Position numbers and translations under genes: made by a program
Part shown: in pieces, positions 25,779 to 35,015 of the stretch
How the letters are laid out: each line of letters starts with the position of its first letter
Numbering within the stretch: position 1 is the stretch's first letter
NCBI GenBank assembly: GCA_965250215.1
Contig: CBDFNN010000004.1
Location: 496,001 to 560,000 of the forward strand
Direction of reading: 5' to 3'
Source: CBDFNN01 sp965250215
Lineage (GTDB): Bacteria; Bacteroidota; Rhodothermia; Rhodothermales; DATKEJ01
DNA length: 64,000 bases
Notes under the pieces: generated by a model
The model's database searches: none
Seen by the model: only the letters and a program-made list of their open reading frames with translations
What the model was told of the DNA's origin: nothing

Positions 25779-26222
25779 ATGAAAATATCTCACATACTCA
25801 AACTCTTTCTCGTCGCAATTGTCTACATGGCCATCAATGTGGCTGTGAGCTTTTTAGTTGTGGCCATCTACTCCTATCTAATACATACTGGGGAAGCCGC
25901 TGAATTCTACCAAGCCTTTGCTGAGCGCTCTGCTCCTTATAGCAGCATCTTCGCCGGAATGCCCTTACTGTTTTTGCTTTGCTGGTGGTTCACGCGAGGC
26001 TATCACTGGGCCTTCGCGATTAAATCGACCTTGGGCATTTGGCTCATCTATTTCCTCATCGACTTGGCGGTTTTGCTGTACGTTGGAATGACATCGAGAA
26101 TAGCCATCTTTCTGCTGATCTCGGCCGTCACCAAATTAATAGCCGCGTGGTACGGCGCAAAATGGGGTTCGAGGAATGCTGAGGTCGCTGTGAAACCGCG
26201 GCCGATATTATCGTCGAAATAA
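25779..26222 (+). CDS. Four-helix membrane protein of unknown function
   Basis: A 147-residue protein with four predicted transmembrane helices (LFLVAIVYMAINVAVSFLVV, YSSIFAGMPLLFLLCWWFTR, STLGIWLIYFLIDLAVLLYV and IAIFLLISAVTKLIAAWYGA) and a basic C-terminus. No family was recognised. Spacing of 17 bases behind the DUF1761 gene suggests an operon. The third helix carries an Asp (FLIDLAV) within the membrane, as seen in some transport or sensor proteins, but no function can be assigned. Confidence 0.75.
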   Translation: MKISHILKLFLVAIVYMAINVAVSFLVVAIYSYLIHTGEAAEFYQAFAERSAPYSSIFAGMPLLFLLCWWFTRGYHWAFAIKSTLGIWLIYFLIDLAVLLYVGMTSRIAIFLLISAVTKLIAAWYGAKWGSRNAEVAVKPRPILSSK

Positions 26223-26319
26223 TTGTAACCTTTCCCGAAAGCCTCCCGTAGTGCTAGAATACTAACATCTTGCTTTGCAATCTGGCAAAGTCAATAATAT
26301 TCGCATATCGAGCTAGGCT

Positions 26320-29049
26320 ATGACTCTTCGGCTATTAACCCCGCCTTTTGCCATCTTACTCCTATTAAGTTTTCTTCCTGTAAATGAGGCGATGAGCCAA
26401 GTAGGAGAAGCCATTGCTAAAGCCAGTACAACAGGACCCAATGCTTCGGGACCTGATGTGTCTCCCGTATTCGTGCCCAACGACGTAGACGAAGTCCTCG
26501 CATTCCGCCGTGAGGGAGTGATTAATTTGGACGGATTGCAAATTGAGTCCGACTGGGCATTGGCTCCTGTCATTACCAGCTTCACTCAACGTGATCCCGA
26601 GGAAGGAGAACCAGCAACAGAGAGAACCGAAGTTCGCGTCATATACGATGACGATGCTATTTATGTCAGCGCCCGTATGTATGATAGCGCCCCCGACTCC
26701 ATCGTTGCCCAACTCGCTCGAAGAGATGACGGACGAGACTCTGATCTTTTTGGTGTCTTCCTAGACCCGTATCGCGATTTGCGAACAGGCTTCTATTTCG
26801 GCGTCAATGCAGCCGGCACCCTCTACGATGGCGTCCTTATGAACGACGACTGGGACGACGAGTCTTGGGATGGTGTTTGGGAAGGAAAGGCGACTCGCGA
26901 TGATCAAGGCTGGACCGCCGAACTTCGTATCCCCTTTTCCCAGCTTCGATTTCACGCAGCTGAAGAACATACATGGGGTATCAACTTCATAAGGGAAATC
27001 GCCCGAAAAAACGAACGCGACTTCCTCGTCTATTCTCCACGTGAGGAGAGCGGATTCGTTTCGCGATTCCCTGAGCTTACAGGAATGAGAGACATTCATC
27101 CCAAGAGACAAATCGAGGTCGTGCCTTATGTCACCCAACGAGCCGAATTTCTTGATCACGCTGAGAACGATCCCTTTAACGACGGTTCACGATTTGTATC
27201 CGGATTCGGGGCGGATTTCAAAGTCGGTGTGACGAGCAATCTAACATTGAACGCCACTGTCAATCCAGACTTTGGTCAGGTAGAAGTTGACCCAGCAGTT
27301 GTAAACCTTTCCGATGTCGAGACCTTCTTTCCAGAGAAGCGACCTTTCTTTATCGAAGGTGCAAACATCTTCTCTGGCTTCGGTCGAGGAGGATCAAATA
27401 ACAACTGGGGATTCAACTGGAGCAATCCAAACTTCTTCTATAGCCGAAGGGTTGGACGCGCACCGCAGGGAGGACTTCCCTCAAATGATTACTCCGAACG
27501 TCAGGATGCAGCTCGGATTCTTGGGGCCACGAAACTAACCGGAAAGGTTGGTGATGACTGGACCGTGGGTACGATCCAATCACTTACGGAACGTGCAGTC
27601 GCAGATTATTCACTTGACGGAGATCGACTCCGAGCTGAGGTTGAGCCGCTCGCCTACTATGGCGTATATAGAGCTCAGAAAGAGTTTTCCGATGGTCGTA
27701 AAGCTATCGGTTTTTTGGGAACAGCTGTACAGCGCGGTTTCCGAGACGATAGATTAAAGAGCAGTATTAACGGTGGGGCTACTGGCTTTGGCGTCGATGC
27801 TTGGACTTTCTTGGACGAGGACAAGGTTTGGGCCCTTACGGGTTGGCTTGGAGCCTCTCGTGTGACCGGAACTAGAGATCGGATATTCAATCTTCAGCAG
27901 AACTCGCGCCACTATTTCCAAAGACCTGACTCGGATATTCTATCGCTCGACAGTACGGCGACCTCGCTTTCAGGGATGGCCGGTCGTGCCATGCTCAACA
28001 AACAAAGCGGGCGCTTCACTACCAATGTCGCTTTGGGCTTTGTCAGTCCAGGTTTTGATATTAACGATGCTGGATTCATAAGCAGGACCAATGTTGTAAA
28101 TGGGCATGCCGTGCTAACCTATCGATGGACAGACCCTGGCTCGTGGTATAGAAATATAAACGCTAATGTCTCCGCATTTAACAGCGCAGATTTTGATGGC
28201 AATACCACATGGAGGGGTCTCTGGACTGGACATTTCATCACCTTCTTAAACTATCACTCCCTCTTTTTCAACTCAGCCTACAATCCCGAAACTGTGAACA
28301 ACAGAATGACACGAGGGGGCCCGCTTACTTTGAACCAACCAGGTTACCAATTTGGGGGCGAATACGATACGGATAGTCGGAAGTCTTTAGTGATGGAGTT
28401 TGGAGGATTTACCTATCAGCAGAAAGACTCCAACCAATCCCAGGTCTACGTCGAGGCCGTCTACAAGCCTGCACCAAACGTCAATGTGGCGATACAGCCT
28501 CGCGTCTCGTGGAATAACGAACATGCTCAATGGGTTGGAGCTTATGAGGACGCAACCGCAACACAGACTTTTGGAAGTCGCTTTGTTTTCGCCGAACTCG
28601 ATCAGGTCACCGTTTCCTCGACGATCCGTTTGAACTGGACCTTTACTCCGCAGCTTAGCTTCCAGCTATTTGCTCAACCACTTATCTCGGCAGGGGAGTA
28701 TTCGAACTACAAAGAGTTGAAAGCCCCGAAGACCTTTGATTTTCTTAACTATGGCGAGGAGGGATCGAGTCTGGATTTAGATGATCTCGTTGCTGATCCG
28801 GACGGCTCTGGACCTGCACCATCTATCGCACTCCCTGAGCAAGACTTCAATTTCCGATCATTAAGAGGGACGGCTGTTGCTAGATGGGAATACAACCCAG
28901 GATCGACTCTGTTTTTCGTTTGGACACAAAGCAGATCAGACTATCAAGACTTTGGTGACCTTCGCTTTAACAACTCCGTCGACGGCTTACTTGGCGCTAA
29001 GCCCGACAACATCTTCATGGTCAAGTTTACCTATTGGATCAGCCGATAA
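26320..29049 (+). CDS. DUF5916 family outer-membrane protein with CBM9-like N-terminal domain
   Basis: A 909-residue protein with a signal peptide (FAILLLLSFLPVNEAMSQ). Residues about 65-240 form a CBM9-like beta sandwich (NLDGLQIESDWALAPVI, EVRVIYDDDAIYVSARMYDS, GWTAELRIPFSQLRF). DUF5916 follows: NPDFGQVEVDPAVVNLSDVE, TFFPEKRPFFIEGANIF and FFYSRRVGR. The remaining C-terminal two thirds have alternating strands ending in an aromatic residue, as in outer-membrane beta barrels (final FTYWISR). Such proteins are frequent in FCB bacteria and are usually thought to bind glycans at the surface, though experimental roles are sparse. A paralogue is at 57223. A 14-bp hairpin overlaps its stop codon. 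Confidence 0.9.
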   Translation: MTLRLLTPPFAILLLLSFLPVNEAMSQVGEAIAKASTTGPNASGPDVSPVFVPNDVDEVLAFRREGVINLDGLQIESDWALAPVITSFTQRDPEEGEPATERTEVRVIYDDDAIYVSARMYDSAPDSIVAQLARRDDGRDSDLFGVFLDPYRDLRTGFYFGVNAAGTLYDGVLMNDDWDDESWDGVWEGKATRDDQGWTAELRIPFSQLRFHAAEEHTWGINFIREIARKNERDFLVYSPREESGFVSRFPELTGMRDIHPKRQIEVVPYVTQRAEFLDHAENDPFNDGSRFVSGFGADFKVGVTSNLTLNATVNPDFGQVEVDPAVVNLSDVETFFPEKRPFFIEGANIFSGFGRGGSNNNWGFNWSNPNFFYSRRVGRAPQGGLPSNDYSERQDAARILGATKLTGKVGDDWTVGTIQSLTERAVADYSLDGDRLRAEVEPLAYYGVYRAQKEFSDGRKAIGFLGTAVQRGFRDDRLKSSINGGATGFGVDAWTFLDEDKVWALTGWLGASRVTGTRDRIFNLQQNSRHYFQRPDSDILSLDSTATSLSGMAGRAMLNKQSGRFTTNVALGFVSPGFDINDAGFISRTNVVNGHAVLTYRWTDPGSWYRNINANVSAFNSADFDGNTTWRGLWTGHFITFLNYHSLFFNSAYNPETVNNRMTRGGPLTLNQPGYQFGGEYDTDSRKSLVMEFGGFTYQQKDSNQSQVYVEAVYKPAPNVNVAIQPRVSWNNEHAQWVGAYEDATATQTFGSRFVFAELDQVTVSSTIRLNWTFTPQLSFQLFAQPLISAGEYSNYKELKAPKTFDFLNYGEEGSSLDLDDLVADPDGSGPAPSIALPEQDFNFRSLRGTAVARWEYNPGSTLFFVWTQSRSDYQDFGDLRFNNSVDGLLGAKPDNIFMVKFTYWISR

Positions 29050-29084
29050 CCCTGCTCAAAACTTTCGTGCTTTTGAACAGGGTT
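29048..29084 (+). terminator. Stem-loop at the stop codon of the DUF5916 gene
   Basis: AACCCTGCTCAAAA pairs with TTTTGAACAGGGTT (one mismatch) around a 9-base loop, starting within the TAA stop. There is no long T-run after it, so it may be a weak terminator or a 3'-end stabiliser. Confidence 0.5.
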
Positions 29085-29155
29085 GAACCGTCTGCATCTA
29101 CGGGCTGAATAGAGCAATTTGAGTTTCATCTGAGCCAGGCTCTACAAGCCGCCTT

Positions 29156-30238
29156 CTACAACGTGTTCAAGATTCCCTCTATGCGGGCCTTCTGATTGGC
29201 GGGGGCTATATCAAGAGCTTTCTTGTAGTATTTCTCGGAGTTCTTTTTATCGCCTTTTACGGCCAAGGCCTCAGCATAACTGTCGTGGGCATTCCATGAC
29301 GCAGGAAACTTATCAAGTATCGATTTGAAGACCTCCAAAGCCTTGTCCACATTCGGTGGAGTAGCCTGCATAAAGGTATATCCATAAGCATTAAGATTGG
29401 CTTCCGTCGCGACAGCAAGAGCTTGCTCAACCGTACTTTGTGACTCCGTTTCCTTGCCTTCCAATTTCAGATAACGAGATTTTGTCATCAAATTATTGAA
29501 ATTCGGACCTCCATTGGCAATGGCTCTGTCCAACCATGCCTCGCCTTCTTCGAGGTTTACATTGTTGTTGATGCAGTAGTTGGCGGCGGCCGCGAGTGCC
29601 CCTGGGTTGAACCCTTGAAGGTTACTTAGTCGACTTCGATACTCGGTCAAGACAACATCATGTCGATCTACCTCTACCGTAAAAGCGATTCTCTTATCGG
29701 CCCAATGCAAGAAAACATCGGTCGAGTTGGGAGTCATATTGCCGAAGTAATAGGTCAGAGATTCGGCGTGTTCAGCATCCTGCCAATTGGTTTTCACACG
29801 CAAAGCATCCTGCTCTTTCTCATAAAAGAAACTTCCCCAAGCCTTTGAGTCCTTACTGAAAATGAGCGTTAGGTCGCTTTCCGATGGTAGAATGTGAAGG
29901 CCATAGGTGCCGGCGTAGAGCGCACTGCCTTGGATTTTCACATCGTGACTAAAAGTGATGGTCGTGTTCTCGTTGGCACCAGCACGCCAAGGCATTGGCT
30001 TGCCATTTCCAAAGGCATTCGGTGCGAGGCCGTTTGGAACTAGTGTGCCCCATACTTCCCGTCCATTGGCTTTTGGCCGACTATAGTCGATGTGAACATT
30101 TGCAAAGGTGGCTACATCCTGCGAGACCGTTGCGTGTGCACTGACTCGAAGAAATGGTAGTGGCGCTTGAGCCGATGCAGTCGAATAGAGTCCTGCGAGT
30201 AGCAGAACGGTAAAAAGTGTAGTAAGTCTTATTGTCAT
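29156..30238 (-). CDS. DUF2911 and TPR-containing exported protein
   Basis: A 360-residue protein. Signal peptide about 1-23 (LLLAGLYSTASAQ). Residues about 30-190 match DUF2911: ANVHIDYSRPKANGREVWG, LVPNGLAPNAFGNGKPMPWR, SALYAGTYGLHILPSES and WGSFFYEKEQDALRV. The C-terminal half is helical with TPR-like repeats (EAWLDRAIANGG, YLKLEGKETESQSTVEQALA, AEALAVKGDKKNSEKYYKKA). DUF2911 proteins are common exported proteins of Bacteroidota and relatives with no established activity. The gene is convergent with the DUF5916 gene. Confidence 0.9.
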   Translation of the reverse strand: MTIRLTTLFTVLLLAGLYSTASAQAPLPFLRVSAHATVSQDVATFANVHIDYSRPKANGREVWGTLVPNGLAPNAFGNGKPMPWRAGANENTTITFSHDVKIQGSALYAGTYGLHILPSESDLTLIFSKDSKAWGSFFYEKEQDALRVKTNWQDAEHAESLTYYFGNMTPNSTDVFLHWADKRIAFTVEVDRHDVVLTEYRSRLSNLQGFNPGALAAAANYCINNNVNLEEGEAWLDRAIANGGPNFNNLMTKSRYLKLEGKETESQSTVEQALAVATEANLNAYGYTFMQATPPNVDKALEVFKSILDKFPASWNAHDSYAEALAVKGDKKNSEKYYKKALDIAPANQKARIEGILNTL

Positions 30239-30712
30239 GATACCCTCTTGTGATGGTCTAAAAAAATGGATAATGACCTACCTGGTGTGTCGTTCTCAAG
30301 GACAGATCTACTAATATAGCTATTGCATCAGCGAAGTTTAAAGGGGAAAATCCTCCCACAAGAGGTGAAAGCACGGCCCCAATCTACGCGATTTCTGTTT
30401 TTTCCTGTGCTATCTAGATGTAAAGATTTCTGAGCTACATGGTCAAGTGGCCTATGTCTACAAATGTACTCAAACTAACGTAAGGCAAAGGTTACCTCAA
30501 TAATACCTGAATATTAAGACTTTGACTTGTGTTTCCTAGCTGCTCATTCTTCCATTACATTGCTGATCGTCGTCAACCTAGACACATGAAATACGAAGCT
30601 CACCCTGCTTCGATTTTATTTAATTGCGACTAGTCCTGGTAAGCTTACCGGGACTAATTGTACAAACTCTTTTGTCTCCGAGACATCTTTCTCAGCTACT
30701 TCGAAAAGCCTG
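30239..30712. other. Intergenic region with a 26-bp palindrome
   Basis: A gap between the DUF2911 gene and the 3' end of the ROK gene. It holds the palindrome at 30631-30656 and otherwise AT-rich DNA without a recognised gene. Confidence 0.5.
30631..30656 (-). terminator. Near-perfect palindrome, possible terminator of the ROK gene
   Basis: TAGTCCTGGTAAG..CTTACCGGGACTA, a 26-bp inverted repeat with one mismatched pair, lies 57 bases past the ROK stop codon. The minus-strand sequence after it is A/T-rich (AATTAAATAAAAT) but lacks a pure T-run, so terminator function is likely but not certain. Confidence 0.5.
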
Positions 30713-31732
30713 CTATTTGAACATTTCTAATGCAGCGAAGCCCATGCCGAGAGCTCCGGCTGAATCCCCTCCTCGAGCCCATTCAAATACCGTTGTTTCT
30801 TTTTCCGGCTCAATCGGGCTATGTCGATAAATGGGCCAAGCTCGGTCTATGTAACCTTCCATGAACCAGGTCATGTATTGGTCTCTAAAGTTTGTCTCAG
30901 CAAGTCCTCCACCGACAACCACAAGGCCTGGGTCAAATACGCGAACCATGTCGGCAACACCATAGCCAAAGATGAAGGCTTGTTGTTTGAAAATTTGAGA
31001 CGCCAAAGCATCGCCCTTTTGTGCGTAGTCTCGCACTTGGAATGCTTTTTCTTCGATTGGCGCATCGCTCTGATTCAAGGGATGATCCTGCCATTGTGGT
31101 TTGGCCAACTCAAGCTGTAGACGCCGACGTAGAGCAACTAGGGAGACCCAAGACTCTAGACAGCCATACCATCCACAAGAGCAATAGGGCAGCTCACCAT
31201 CATCTTCCCTAAAAGGAACCGATATATGGCCGGCCTCTAGAGCAAGTCCATTTGTGCCTTCGTAAACTTTACCACCAGGAAGAACAAGTCCACCAGCGAG
31301 GCCAGTACCAGGAGCAACATATAGCAAACTCCCTAAGTGCTTCCGTCGAACCATGTATTCACCGAGTGCTGCCGCGTTGCCATCGTTGGTCATATAAATA
31401 GGCAAGCCACATCGTTCGGAAAAGAGTGATCGAATGTTCGTCCCAACCCAATCTTGGGCAAGGTTTGCTTTACCCCAGATTACACCATCGCTGCTTGCGG
31501 CTGGTACGTCTATTCCAACGCCCTTGATGCTATCTCTGGGCACATTCGCATTTTCAGCAATGGCGTCGAGCGCGGACATCAGTTGACCAAAAGTCTTTTC
31601 GTAACCTTCTGATACGAGACTCCTCACTTCAATAATTTCGCTGGCCTGCTCGCTCTCGGTGTTGACTAAAACGGACTTAATGGTGGTACCACCGATGTCA
31701 AGTCCAGCATAGTAGGATTGGTTATTGGTCAT
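30713..31732 (-). CDS. ROK family sugar kinase (glucokinase-like)
   Basis: A 339-residue cytosolic protein. Phosphate-binding loop YAGLDIGGTTIKSVLVN at the N-terminus, then VGIDVPAASSDGVIWGKANL, YMTNDGNAAALGEYM (with the catalytic Asp region), LLYVAPGTGLAGGLVLPG, EAGHISVPF and the ROK zinc motif CSCGWYGCLESWVS. The order and length agree with bacterial ROK glucokinases, which phosphorylate glucose or related sugars with ATP. No helix-turn-helix is present, so it is a kinase and not a ROK repressor. The C-terminus is normal. The sugar specificity is not determined. A stretch of low-complexity repeats (31733-31800) lies immediately upstream. Confidence 0.9.
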   Translation of the reverse strand: MTNNQSYYAGLDIGGTTIKSVLVNTESEQASEIIEVRSLVSEGYEKTFGQLMSALDAIAENANVPRDSIKGVGIDVPAASSDGVIWGKANLAQDWVGTNIRSLFSERCGLPIYMTNDGNAAALGEYMVRRKHLGSLLYVAPGTGLAGGLVLPGGKVYEGTNGLALEAGHISVPFREDDGELPYCSCGWYGCLESWVSLVALRRRLQLELAKPQWQDHPLNQSDAPIEEKAFQVRDYAQKGDALASQIFKQQAFIFGYGVADMVRVFDPGLVVVGGGLAETNFRDQYMTWFMEGYIDRAWPIYRHSPIEPEKETTVFEWARGGDSAGALGMGFAALEMFK

Positions 31733-31800
31733 TTGTCTTTGGTCTCTGGTAATTGGTTCTTAGTACTTGGTCACTGGTCATTTGTCCTTAGTCTATGGTC
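31733..31800. repeat. Degenerate short tandem repeats, GGTC/TTGGTC type
   Basis: The interval between the ROK and FdhF-like genes consists of shuffled words such as TTGGTC, TTTGTC, CTGGTC and CTTAGT. It abuts the ROK start codon and runs into the last codons of the FdhF-like gene. Confidence 0.7.
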
Positions 31801-34105
31801 TGTGACGAATCTTGACGACCACTGATTTCGATGCTGGTGTATTACTTTTTCTTGCCCTTTGGTCGATCGGGACTAGCACATTTGCTTCTGGGAAATAGGT
31901 AGCAACGCAGCCCTCAGGGATATCGTAAGGCACGACGTAGAAACGATGTGCAACGCGCTCCTTTCCACTAAAGTAGCTAAAAATGTCTACAACGGTTTTG
32001 GTCTTAACTCTGGCGCGATCCATATCCTTTGGGTTCATCATTACGATTCTCCGCTCGCCTTTAATCCCACGATATCTATCCTCTAGGCCATAGATCGTGG
32101 TGTTGAATTGATCGTGACTTCGAATCGTCATCATGATAAACTCGTCTGCTTCTAGCTTCTGATCCGGGATCGCATGAATGGTGAAATGTCCCTTTTTATT
32201 GGACGTCCCAAAGCCACCTTCTCTCACGATATTTGGAAGCAGAAATCCACCGGGACTGCGGACTCTGGAGTTGAAGTCAGAAAATCCGGGGATGCAGGCT
32301 TCAATGCCGCTTCTCACCAAGTCGTAATTATTAGCCCAGTCCATCCATGCTATTGTGGACTTTTCTGCGAGATAGGTCCTAGCAAGCTGGGCAATTATCC
32401 AAACCTCGCTCCGAAGCGAGCTTGAGGCTGGCGTTCTCATTCCTTCAGATTTGTGAACGATGCCCATCGAATTCTCGACTGAGACAAATTGGGTTTTACC
32501 ATCTTGAAGATCCTCCTCGGTTCTTCCAAGGCAAGGCAGAATTAAGGCACGCCTTCCGGTAACTAAGTGCGATCTATTAAGCTTCGTGGAAACTTGCACA
32601 GATAAGTCCGTCTTTCTCATCGCTTCAGCTGTGAGCTCTGTGTCGGGTGTCGCCGATATAAAGTTGCCTCCGAGACTGAAAAAGACTCGGACCTTGCCTT
32701 TGTGCATAGCTTCTATTGCCTGTACCGTATCTAAGCCAATTTCTCTGGGTGGATTGAATTCGAAATGCCTAGCAAGATTGTCCAAGAAATCCGATTTGGG
32801 TCTCGGAGTAATTCCAACTGTTCTATCTCCTTGCACATTGCTGTGACCCCGCACCGGACAGGCACCAGCACCTGGTCTACCCAATGCGCCTTTCATCAAA
32901 AGGAGATTGACGATTGATTGGATGTTACCTATTGCATTCTCATGTTGAGTCAGACCCATGGCCCAACAAACAATGAGTTTGTCCCTATCCAATAGCAAGT
33001 CAACAACGGCTAGAATATCTGCCCTTGCTACCCCAGACTGCATCTCAATTGTTGCCCACGACTCAGCATCAATATCCTCGAGGAAGGCATCAAAGCCCGT
33101 GGTTTTCAAGTCGATGAATGATCGATTGATAGCTTTTTCTGCACCGCCACTCTCTGCTTCAACGAGTCCTTTCATGATGCCTTTTAACAAGGCAACGTCA
33201 CCGTTGATCTTTACTTGCACAAAGAGATCGCTAAGTGCCTCGCCTTTTCCAATCCATCCTTTCAGATTTTGGGGATTTTTAAATCGCTGAAGCCCGGCTT
33301 CTCGCAATGGATTAATATGAACAATGCTCGCTCCAGATCGCTTTGCCTTCTCGAGACTGGACAACATACGAGGATGATTCGTCCCGGGATTCTGTCCGAT
33401 AACCATGATGACCTCGGCCTTCTCAAAATCCTTCAGACTAACGGTCCCCTTGCCGACGCCGATGACTTCAGACATGCCCATCCCGCTCGATTCATGGCAC
33501 ATATTCGAGCAATCCGGAAGGTTGTTTGTGCCGAGCATTCGAGCGAAGAGCTGGTACATAAATGCCGCTTCATTGCTGGTCCGTCCCGAAGCGTAGAAAA
33601 CAGCCTCATCAGGAGAGTTCATGGATCGAAGTTCACTCGAAATCATTTCGACAGCATCGTCCCAAGAAATGGACACGTAGCGCATCGCGTCCTCTGCGAG
33701 ATATAGCGGTTCGGTTAGTCTGCCGCTCTTGCCAATTTCAAAGTCTGACCATTGCGACAAGTCTAAAATGCAATGTTGTTTGAAAAAGCTAGCATCGACG
33801 ACCTGCTTTGAACCCTCTTCTGAAATCGCCTTGACTCCGTTTTCGCAATATTCCCCTAGCTTGGATCGATCATCTGGATCTGGCCATGCGCAACTGGGAC
33901 AGTCGAGGCCGTCCTCTTGGTTGACGCGACTCATGGTCTTCAGACCTTGAAGAACGCCCATCTCTCTGCTGAGATGTTTCAAACTTGATACAATAGCTGG
34001 GACGCCGCCGGCAAAATCTTTTGCCTTACTCAACTGTAGATCGGTCAAGATCTCAGGCCCCTGTGCTCTGACCTTTAATCGGTTGCCTGGTTGATTATCG
34101 CTCAT
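31793..34105 (-). CDS. FdhF/YdeP family molybdopterin oxidoreductase
   Basis: A 770-residue cytosolic protein of the formate-dehydrogenase-alpha-like family. CPSCAWPDPDD (Cys69, Cys72) near the N-terminus is the reduced metal-cluster motif of this subfamily, with NLPDCSNMCHESSGMGMSE containing Cys203, the probable molybdenum ligand that replaces selenocysteine. Later blocks are VIMVIGQNPGTNHPRMLSSL, GRPGAGACPVRGHSNVQGDR and FIMMTIRSHDQFNTTIYG in the C-terminal pterin-binding domain. YdeP-type proteins are linked to acid resistance in Escherichia coli; the physiological substrate is unknown and formate is only one possibility. The gene lies 54 bases from fdhD on the same strand, which supports a matched enzyme and maturation pair. 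No separate Fe-S or membrane subunit is nearby. Confidence 0.92.
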   Translation of the reverse strand: MSDNQPGNRLKVRAQGPEILTDLQLSKAKDFAGGVPAIVSSLKHLSREMGVLQGLKTMSRVNQEDGLDCPSCAWPDPDDRSKLGEYCENGVKAISEEGSKQVVDASFFKQHCILDLSQWSDFEIGKSGRLTEPLYLAEDAMRYVSISWDDAVEMISSELRSMNSPDEAVFYASGRTSNEAAFMYQLFARMLGTNNLPDCSNMCHESSGMGMSEVIGVGKGTVSLKDFEKAEVIMVIGQNPGTNHPRMLSSLEKAKRSGASIVHINPLREAGLQRFKNPQNLKGWIGKGEALSDLFVQVKINGDVALLKGIMKGLVEAESGGAEKAINRSFIDLKTTGFDAFLEDIDAESWATIEMQSGVARADILAVVDLLLDRDKLIVCWAMGLTQHENAIGNIQSIVNLLLMKGALGRPGAGACPVRGHSNVQGDRTVGITPRPKSDFLDNLARHFEFNPPREIGLDTVQAIEAMHKGKVRVFFSLGGNFISATPDTELTAEAMRKTDLSVQVSTKLNRSHLVTGRRALILPCLGRTEEDLQDGKTQFVSVENSMGIVHKSEGMRTPASSSLRSEVWIIAQLARTYLAEKSTIAWMDWANNYDLVRSGIEACIPGFSDFNSRVRSPGGFLLPNIVREGGFGTSNKKGHFTIHAIPDQKLEADEFIMMTIRSHDQFNTTIYGLEDRYRGIKGERRIVMMNPKDMDRARVKTKTVVDIFSYFSGKERVAHRFYVVPYDIPEGCVATYFPEANVLVPIDQRARKSNTPASKSVVVKIRHRP

Positions 34106-34159
34106 CCCTGGATGCTTGTAATTCTGTCCTTCTTATGGAGATTAGATTCGCAATGTCGT

Positions 34160-35002
34160 CTACGAGTAGAGAATACGATTTGCTTGGGTATAAATGTTAA
34201 ATCGATATTCATTTACAAAACCAAGCAGCGTCATTCCGTATTCTTCCGCCAATTCGACTGCAAGACTTGAAGGTGCTCCCACAGCCGCCATGATAGCAAC
34301 ACCCGCCATCAAAGCCTTTTGAACCAATTCAAAACTTGCCCGACCGCTTACAAGGAGGATGTTTCTGGAAAAATCTGAACCAGATTTTGTTAAGTAAGCG
34401 CCGATAAGTTTATCGAGAGCGTTGTGCCTTCCTACATCTTCTTTCGAAAGGAGGAGATGACCATCGGAGGAAAAAAAGCCTGCGGCATGAAGTCCTCCCG
34501 TATCCTCGAATACCTTCTGCGCTTTTCGCATTTTCGATGGAATGGACTGAATGAGATCTGGAATTACTTTTATGTCAAGCTCGGCTACATTCTTGCATCC
34601 TACACTTCGAAGGGCATCCATCGATGTTTTACCACAGACGCCGCAACTTGAACTGGTATAGAAATGGCGCTCTAGCCGACCTAGATCGAGCTCGAGATCC
34701 TGACTAAGCTGCAGAATGACGATGTTGGGATCCAATCCTGAGATCTCAATATTTTCGATTTGCTCGAGGGATTGGACAATTCCCTCCGTGATGAGAAATC
34801 CAATTGCCAAGTTGGCATCATCTCCTGGCGTTCGCATTGTGATGGACAGACTTTTCTCTACTAGTTCTTCCTTTTCGTAATATCGGAGCCTAATTTCCAA
34901 TGGCTCTTCGATAGCCAGAAAGTCCAAAGAGGAATGCCGTCCTTCCTTACTGATCTTTGTGATGCTTCTTTCTGTTCTGCTTATTCTAGTTTTAAGATGC
35001 AT
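34160..35002 (-). CDS. fdhD: Formate dehydrogenase accessory sulfurtransferase FdhD
   Basis: A 280-residue protein. The redox motif SSCGVCG (Cys120, Cys123) and the downstream KEDVGRHNALDKLIG and VSGRASFELVQKALMAGV blocks are diagnostic of FdhD, which transfers sulfur from the desulfurase IscS to the molybdenum cofactor of formate-dehydrogenase-type enzymes. MRTPGDDANLAIGFLITEG is also conserved. The partner enzyme, an FdhF/YdeP protein, is encoded immediately downstream on the same strand, and the OMPLA-like gene ends 13 bases before its start region in the genome but is transcribed in the same direction upstream (35016-35972), so a three-gene unit is possible. Confidence 0.95.
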   Translation of the reverse strand: MHLKTRISRTERSITKISKEGRHSSLDFLAIEEPLEIRLRYYEKEELVEKSLSITMRTPGDDANLAIGFLITEGIVQSLEQIENIEISGLDPNIVILQLSQDLELDLGRLERHFYTSSSCGVCGKTSMDALRSVGCKNVAELDIKVIPDLIQSIPSKMRKAQKVFEDTGGLHAAGFFSSDGHLLLSKEDVGRHNALDKLIGAYLTKSGSDFSRNILLVSGRASFELVQKALMAGVAIMAAVGAPSSLAVELAEEYGMTLLGFVNEYRFNIYTQANRILYS

Positions 35003-35015
35003 TTCGCGATTCCAT

